Shown: positions 60,388 to 64,000 of the stretch, in pieces
Layout: every line of letters begins with the position of its first letter
Numbering within the stretch: position 1 is the stretch's first letter
Made by a program: the position numbers and the translations under genes
Source: Rhizocola hellebori
GTDB taxonomy: Bacteria; Actinomycetota; Actinomycetes; Mycobacteriales; Micromonosporaceae
Direction: 5' to 3'
DNA length: 64,000 bases
NCBI RefSeq assembly: GCF_016862955.1
Contig: NZ_BONY01000045.1
Location: forward strand, 18,200 to 82,199
Notes under the pieces: model-generated
The model's input: only the letters and a program-made list of their open reading frames with translations
Told to the model about the DNA's origin: nothing
The model's database searches: none

Positions 60388-61854
60388 CTATTTGGAGCCG
60401 GCCAGGGCGGGCTCTTTGGCCTCGATCGGAGGCTGGGATTCGGGTGCCGGTCTGGGTTTGGCCGGAACGAAAAGGGCACAGGTAAAGCCCACGCAGGCGA
60501 TCCCGGCGAGGATGAAGAAGGCCAAGCCGTAGCCGGCCGCGGTGGCGGAGATCTCGGCAGTGCCGGAAGCGATCAGGTTGTTGGTGTAGACGGCGGTGAC
60601 GGCCACGATGACGGCGAGGCTCAGCGCCACCCCCAGCTGGCGGGTGGTGTTGATGAGACCCGAGGCGAGTCCCTGCAGCTGCCAGGGCAGGCCGGCGGTC
60701 CCGGCGATGGTGCCGGCGGCGATGACCATGCCTTCGCCCAGACCGATCAGGAGCGTGGGACCAAGCAGGTCAGCGGCAAAGCTGGAGGTTTCGTCGGCGA
60801 AGCCGAGCCAGGCCAGCCCGGCACCGGTCAGGATGAATCCGGCCAGCAGGATCGGGCGCGGGCCGAAGCGGTTGACCGCTGGGGCGCAGGCACGCGCGGT
60901 GACAAAGGTGCCCAGGGCGAGCGGCAGGTAGGACAGGCCCACGGCGAAGCCGTCCATGTGCAGGATGCCCATCATCAACAGGGTGGCGTAGAAGAAGGTC
61001 ACGCCGAAGGCGCCGCTGGCGAAAAGGGCGGCGCCGTTGGCGGCCGAGACCGAGCGGTTGCGGAAGATGCTCAGCGGGACAAGCGGTTGCGAGGCCAGCT
61101 TGGCCTGGTCGACCACGAAGAAGGCGAGCAGCGCGACGCCGATGACCAGGGCGGAGACGACCTCGCTCGACCCCCACCCCGCCGAGGTGCTCTGGGTGAT
61201 GCCGTAGACGAGCGCGACGAGACCCAGCGTCACCGAGATCGCGCCGGCCCAATCGAGTTTGCCCCTGACGTCCGACTTCTGCTCGGTCACCACCAGTGCG
61301 GTGACCGCGAGCAGGATCAGTCCAATGGGGACGTTGATGAGCTCGACCCAGCGCCAGCCGATCATGCCCGTGATCGCGCCGCCGATCAGCGCGCCCACCG
61401 CGCCACCGCCCCCGCCGAACGCGGCCCACAGGCCGAAGGCCTTGGCCCGCCGGGCAGGTTCGGTGAAAGTGGTGCCCAGCACGGCCAGCGTGGCCGGCAC
61501 CATGATCGCGGCACCGAGACCGACCAGCCCGCGCGCCAGCACCAGCGTGAGCTGGTTGACCGCAAGGCCAGCCACGAGGCTTGCGGCCGTGAAGATGCCG
61601 GTGCCCACCAGGAAGGTGCGGCGGCGCCCGAACAGGTCTGCCGCTCTGCCGCCGAGCAGCAGGAACCCACTCAGCACGATGGTGTAGAGGCTCACTACCC
61701 ACTGCAGGCCGCTGGGGTCGAAATGCAGCGCCTGGGAGATCTCCCAGAGCGCCACATTGATCGAGGCCGCGTCGAGAACCATGAGAAACTGGCCCAGGCA
61801 GCAGGCGGTGAGCACCAGACCCAGCCTGGACGGCTTGACGTCGCTTCCGCTCAT
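60388..61854 (-). CDS. MFS drug:proton antiporter, DHA2 (14-helix) type
   Basis: A 488-residue exporter. The first helix carries GLVLTACCLGQFLMVLDAAS, then motif A GGRAADLFGRRRTFLVG, and motif C-like FGGGGGAVGALIGGAIT. About 14 hydrophobic segments. Such exporters often confer self-resistance in aromatic polyketide clusters (ActII-ORF2 and relatives), which fits the neighbouring SnoaL-like and reductase genes. ATG 61854 with GGAAG upstream; the frame to 61914 is less likely. Its terminator is well formed. Confidence 0.92.
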   Translation of the reverse strand: MSGSDVKPSRLGLVLTACCLGQFLMVLDAASINVALWEISQALHFDPSGLQWVVSLYTIVLSGFLLLGGRAADLFGRRRTFLVGTGIFTAASLVAGLAVNQLTLVLARGLVGLGAAIMVPATLAVLGTTFTEPARRAKAFGLWAAFGGGGGAVGALIGGAITGMIGWRWVELINVPIGLILLAVTALVVTEQKSDVRGKLDWAGAISVTLGLVALVYGITQSTSAGWGSSEVVSALVIGVALLAFFVVDQAKLASQPLVPLSIFRNRSVSAANGAALFASGAFGVTFFYATLLMMGILHMDGFAVGLSYLPLALGTFVTARACAPAVNRFGPRPILLAGFILTGAGLAWLGFADETSSFAADLLGPTLLIGLGEGMVIAAGTIAGTAGLPWQLQGLASGLINTTRQLGVALSLAVIVAVTAVYTNNLIASGTAEISATAAGYGLAFFILAGIACVGFTCALFVPAKPRPAPESQPPIEAKEPALAGSK

Positions 61855-61873
61855 TTCTTCCGTGCCTGCCTCT

Positions 61874-62866
61874 CTACAGTTGAACCACAACGTTTCCGCT
61901 GTACTGCCGGTCAAGCAGCGCGATCAGCGCGTCGGGCGCGTTGGTGATCCCGCCTTCGACCATGGTGTGGGGGTAAACGAATCGGCCCTCGATGAGCCAC
62001 CGCGAGAAGTGCTCGTTCCAGGTGTCGACCTGCTCAGGTGTGTGGTAGCAGGCGAAGCCGCGAATGGACAGCTGCTTGGCGATGGCCGTCATGACATCCA
62101 GCTTGGTGTCGGCGGTGCCGAGCTGACCGGAAAGTGAGCCGCAAAGCGCGAAGCGGGCGAACGGCGTGGCCACCTGGACGGCAGCTTCGAACTGCTCGCC
62201 GCCGACGTTGTCGAAGAAGACCGAGATTCCCTCCGGCGCCAGCGCCTTCAGCTGATCGAGAACCGGACCGTCGTGGTAGTCGAAGGCGCTGTCGAAGCCG
62301 AGGCCCTCGATGAGGTAGTCCACCTTGGCCTTGCTGCCGGTACTGCCGATCACCCGCTTGGCGCCCAGCGCCTTGGCGATCTGGCCGGCCACGGAGCCGA
62401 CGCCGGTGGTCGCGCCCGAGACGAAGACGGTGTCGCCCTCGCGCACGCCGGCGACGTCGACCATTCCCTGCCACGCGGTCGGCCCGTTGCACAGGAAGTA
62501 GGAGGAGTCCGGGAACAGATCACGGTCGACCTTGCGGAACGCCTGGGCGGGCCCGCTGGCGTGTTCGCGCCAGCCGAAGAAATGCTCAACGAGGTCGCCC
62601 TCGCTCAGCGTGGGGCTGTTCGAGGCCACCACCGTGCCAACCGCGCGCCCGTAAAGCGCCTGGCCGATCTGGAAACCCGGGATCGGCAACGTTGGTTGCT
62701 CATTCATCAGGTCGCGGTATGCGGAAGCCATCAGCATCCACTCGTTGCGGACCAGCACCTCGCCCTCGCCTGGCTGCCCCAGCTCGACCTCGACCAGGGC
62801 CATGTTGGCCAGGGTGAGGTCGCCTTGCGGGCGAGAGGCGAGAGAAACCTGTCGCGTTGTTGTCAT
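61874..62866 (-). CDS. NADP-dependent MDR oxidoreductase, zinc-free (CurA/leukotriene-reductase type)
   Basis: A 330-residue medium-chain reductase. VSLASRPQGDLTLANMALVE at the start, IPGFQIGQALYGRAVGTVV, the NADP fold VFVSGATTGVGSVAGQIAKA with GSTGSKAKVDYLIEGLGFD, and VFFDNVGGEQFEAAVQ are diagnostic. There are no zinc ligands. It should reduce an activated C=C bond, such as an enone in the polyketide; ActVI-ORF2 is a comparable tailoring enoyl reductase. ATG 62875 is an alternative. It is in an operon with the MFS exporter. Confidence 0.92.
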   Translation of the reverse strand: MTTTRQVSLASRPQGDLTLANMALVEVELGQPGEGEVLVRNEWMLMASAYRDLMNEQPTLPIPGFQIGQALYGRAVGTVVASNSPTLSEGDLVEHFFGWREHASGPAQAFRKVDRDLFPDSSYFLCNGPTAWQGMVDVAGVREGDTVFVSGATTGVGSVAGQIAKALGAKRVIGSTGSKAKVDYLIEGLGFDSAFDYHDGPVLDQLKALAPEGISVFFDNVGGEQFEAAVQVATPFARFALCGSLSGQLGTADTKLDVMTAIAKQLSIRGFACYHTPEQVDTWNEHFSRWLIEGRFVYPHTMVEGGITNAPDALIALLDRQYSGNVVVQL

Positions 62867-62939
62867 GAGCGGCATCGTGCAAAAGCCGTCTCCACTAGTG
62901 CTAAAGCGGAAGTGGAGCCTCCAACATCAATATCGTCGC

Positions 62940-63374
62940 ATGGACATCTACGTCGAGGTTCAGAAGTTCTATGCGCGCCAGCTCCCCTTGCTGGAGGAGC
63001 GACGCGTGGAGGAATATGTCCAGACCTTTACAGAAAACGGGTCGTTTGAGCATGCCTCCGGTCTGTTCAAGCTGCACGGCCGCACCGAGCTGACCGCGGG
63101 GATCACCCCGAGCCTGGAGCATTACGGCGACAGCGTTTTCCGGCACTGGGTGGGCGCGCTTCAGGTCAGCGAAACCGGCGACGATCTTCACGTCCGGTTC
63201 ACCGCCATCGTCAGCGTGACGGCTCAAAACGGTCAGGTCACCTTCGAGCCCAGCTGCACGGTCGCCGACGTCCTGGTCCGGCAGCACGGACAACTGCTGG
63301 TCAAGTCACGTGTGCTCCAGCACGACGTGGCTGACATGGCACGGGTCTGGGCAGGCCAGCTCGACGGCAAGTAG
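62940..63374 (+). CDS. ActVI-A/SnoaL-like (NTF2-fold) protein, second copy
   Basis: A 144-residue paralogue of the 52088 product: IYVEVQKFYARQLPLLEERR, EEYVQTFTENGSFEHASG, SVFRHWVGALQVSET and TFEPSCTVADVLVRQHGQLL. The similarity runs the full length (VQ-FYA-Q, EHA, HW, VADVLVR). It is divergent from the MDR gene and lies 9 bases before the second LuxR regulator. The in-frame extension back to 62745 is a shadow of the MDR gene. Confidence 0.87.
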   Translation: MDIYVEVQKFYARQLPLLEERRVEEYVQTFTENGSFEHASGLFKLHGRTELTAGITPSLEHYGDSVFRHWVGALQVSETGDDLHVRFTAIVSVTAQNGQVTFEPSCTVADVLVRQHGQLLVKSRVLQHDVADMARVWAGQLDGK

Positions 63375-63383
63375 ATTACCGTT

Positions 63384-63992
63384 GTGGCGATTAGGGTTAT
63401 GTTGGCTGAGGACATGCACATGGTGCGTGGCGCCCTCGTCGCCTTGCTAGAGCTCGAATCCGATATAGACGTGGTGGCCGAGGTCGCGTCGGGCGATGAC
63501 ATCATGCCCACCGCGCTGCAGTGCACGCCCGACGTCGCCGTGATCGACATAGATCTCCCCGGCATCGATGGTCTGACCGCGGCCAGCGCCCTCCACGAAC
63601 ACCTACCCAGCTGCCGCACGCTGATCCTGACCAGCCTCGGCCGGCCGGGCACCCTGCGACGAGCGCTTTCTGCCAAAGTCGGCGGATTCATCCTCAAGGA
63701 TGCCCCTTCCCGCGACCTCGCCGAAGCGATCCGCCGGGTGGCGGCCGGCCAGCGCGTGGTCGACAGCAACCTGGCGCTCGCGGCATGGGACAGCGTCGAA
63801 TGCCCGCTGACCGATCGCGAGATCGACGTGCTGCGGCTGGCCGCGGACGGCGCCGAGGCGCCCGAGATAGCCGCAAGACTGTTTCTTTCCACCGGCACGG
63901 TGCGCAACTATCTCTCCGCGATCGCGACAAAACTCAACGCCCGCAACCGCGTCGACGCAATCCGCATCGCCACCGAGTCCGGCTGGCTCTAA
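63384..63992 (+). CDS. LuxR-family response regulator, intact receiver
   Basis: A 202-residue regulator. The receiver has the acidic pair in MLAEDMHMVRGALVALL, phospho-Asp in VAVIDIDLPGIDGL, the switch Ser/Thr in LILTSLGRPG and Lys in GGFILKDAPS, so unlike the 59540 protein it can be phosphorylated in principle. The HTH is CPLTDREIDVLRLAADGAEA then LSTGTVRNYLSAIATKLN. No sensor kinase gene is adjacent in the window. It ends 8 bases before the right edge and could control the polyketide genes or genes beyond. Confidence 0.92.
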   Translation: MAIRVMLAEDMHMVRGALVALLELESDIDVVAEVASGDDIMPTALQCTPDVAVIDIDLPGIDGLTAASALHEHLPSCRTLILTSLGRPGTLRRALSAKVGGFILKDAPSRDLAEAIRRVAAGQRVVDSNLALAAWDSVECPLTDREIDVLRLAADGAEAPEIAARLFLSTGTVRNYLSAIATKLNARNRVDAIRIATESGWL

Positions 63993-64000
63993 TATTGGCG

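Overview
The window is high-GC DNA from a Gram-positive actinomycete. The evidence is GTG starts, many 1-8 base start/stop overlaps, a PucR-type fasR in front of a fabD-fabH-acpP-fabF-accD operon, a DUF3145 gene, an actinobacterial-type HelD, a RamC/AmfT-type lanthionine synthetase and ActIII/ActVII-type polyketide enzymes. A Streptosporangiales-like or related filamentous actinomycete is plausible, but the genus cannot be read from the sequence.

Layout. (1) 1-6746: a ThuA-like fragment, an ABC exporter, gltX, a CopC-like protein, two cell-envelope proteins and fasR. (2) 6747-15400: the fatty-acid operon. FabD carries an extra C-terminal biotinyl/lipoyl-like domain, and a small leader ORF with a perfect ribosome-binding site overlaps its start. 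A HAD phosphatase, an aldo/keto reductase, an MFS permease and DUF3145 follow. (3) 15401-23361: housekeeping and saprophytic genes: beta-carbonic anhydrase, DedA, HelD, a secreted alpha-amylase with two starch-binding domains, and a large class V aminotransferase. (4) 23362-29821: a patchy accessory stretch with an XRE regulator, a beta-lactamase-fold protein, an unusual STAS protein, a serine-recombinase-like protein with a substituted active site, and an excisionase-like HTH protein. (5) 29880-44452: one tight minus-strand operon of twelve genes for a surface glycan or glycoconjugate. (6) 44519-53197: aromatic (type II) polyketide accessory genes: AccD, phosphopantetheinyl transferase, ACP, ketoreductase, aromatase/cyclase, flavin reductase, ferredoxin and its reductase, an acyl-CoA-dehydrogenase-fold monooxygenase and an ActVI-A/SnoaL-like protein. 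(7) 53333-60145: a class III lanthipeptide operon with a degenerate-receiver LuxR regulator. (8) 60388-63992: MFS exporter, MDR reductase, a second SnoaL-like protein and a second LuxR regulator, which look like the other flank of the polyketide cluster.

The most interesting system is in the glycan operon. It encodes E1-alpha and E1-beta of a 2-oxo-acid dehydrogenase, followed by a protein with an N-terminal lipoyl domain and an E1/E3-binding domain. The rest of that protein is a PglD/NeuD-type left-handed beta-helix sugar acyltransferase instead of a normal E2 catalytic core. A Gfo/Idh/MocA sugar dehydrogenase and a DegT aminotransferase stand on either side. The inferred pathway oxidises a nucleotide sugar, aminates it, and acylates the amine directly from an acyl-dihydrolipoyl arm charged from a 2-oxo acid, without acyl-CoA. 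Glycosyltransferases, a flippase and an O-antigen-ligase-like protein would then assemble and export the glycan.

The second notable arrangement is the lanthipeptide operon lying between two halves of a type II polyketide gene set that has no ketosynthase pair in the window. Its 51-residue precursor has three consecutive S-x2-S-x3-C motifs, where SapB has two.
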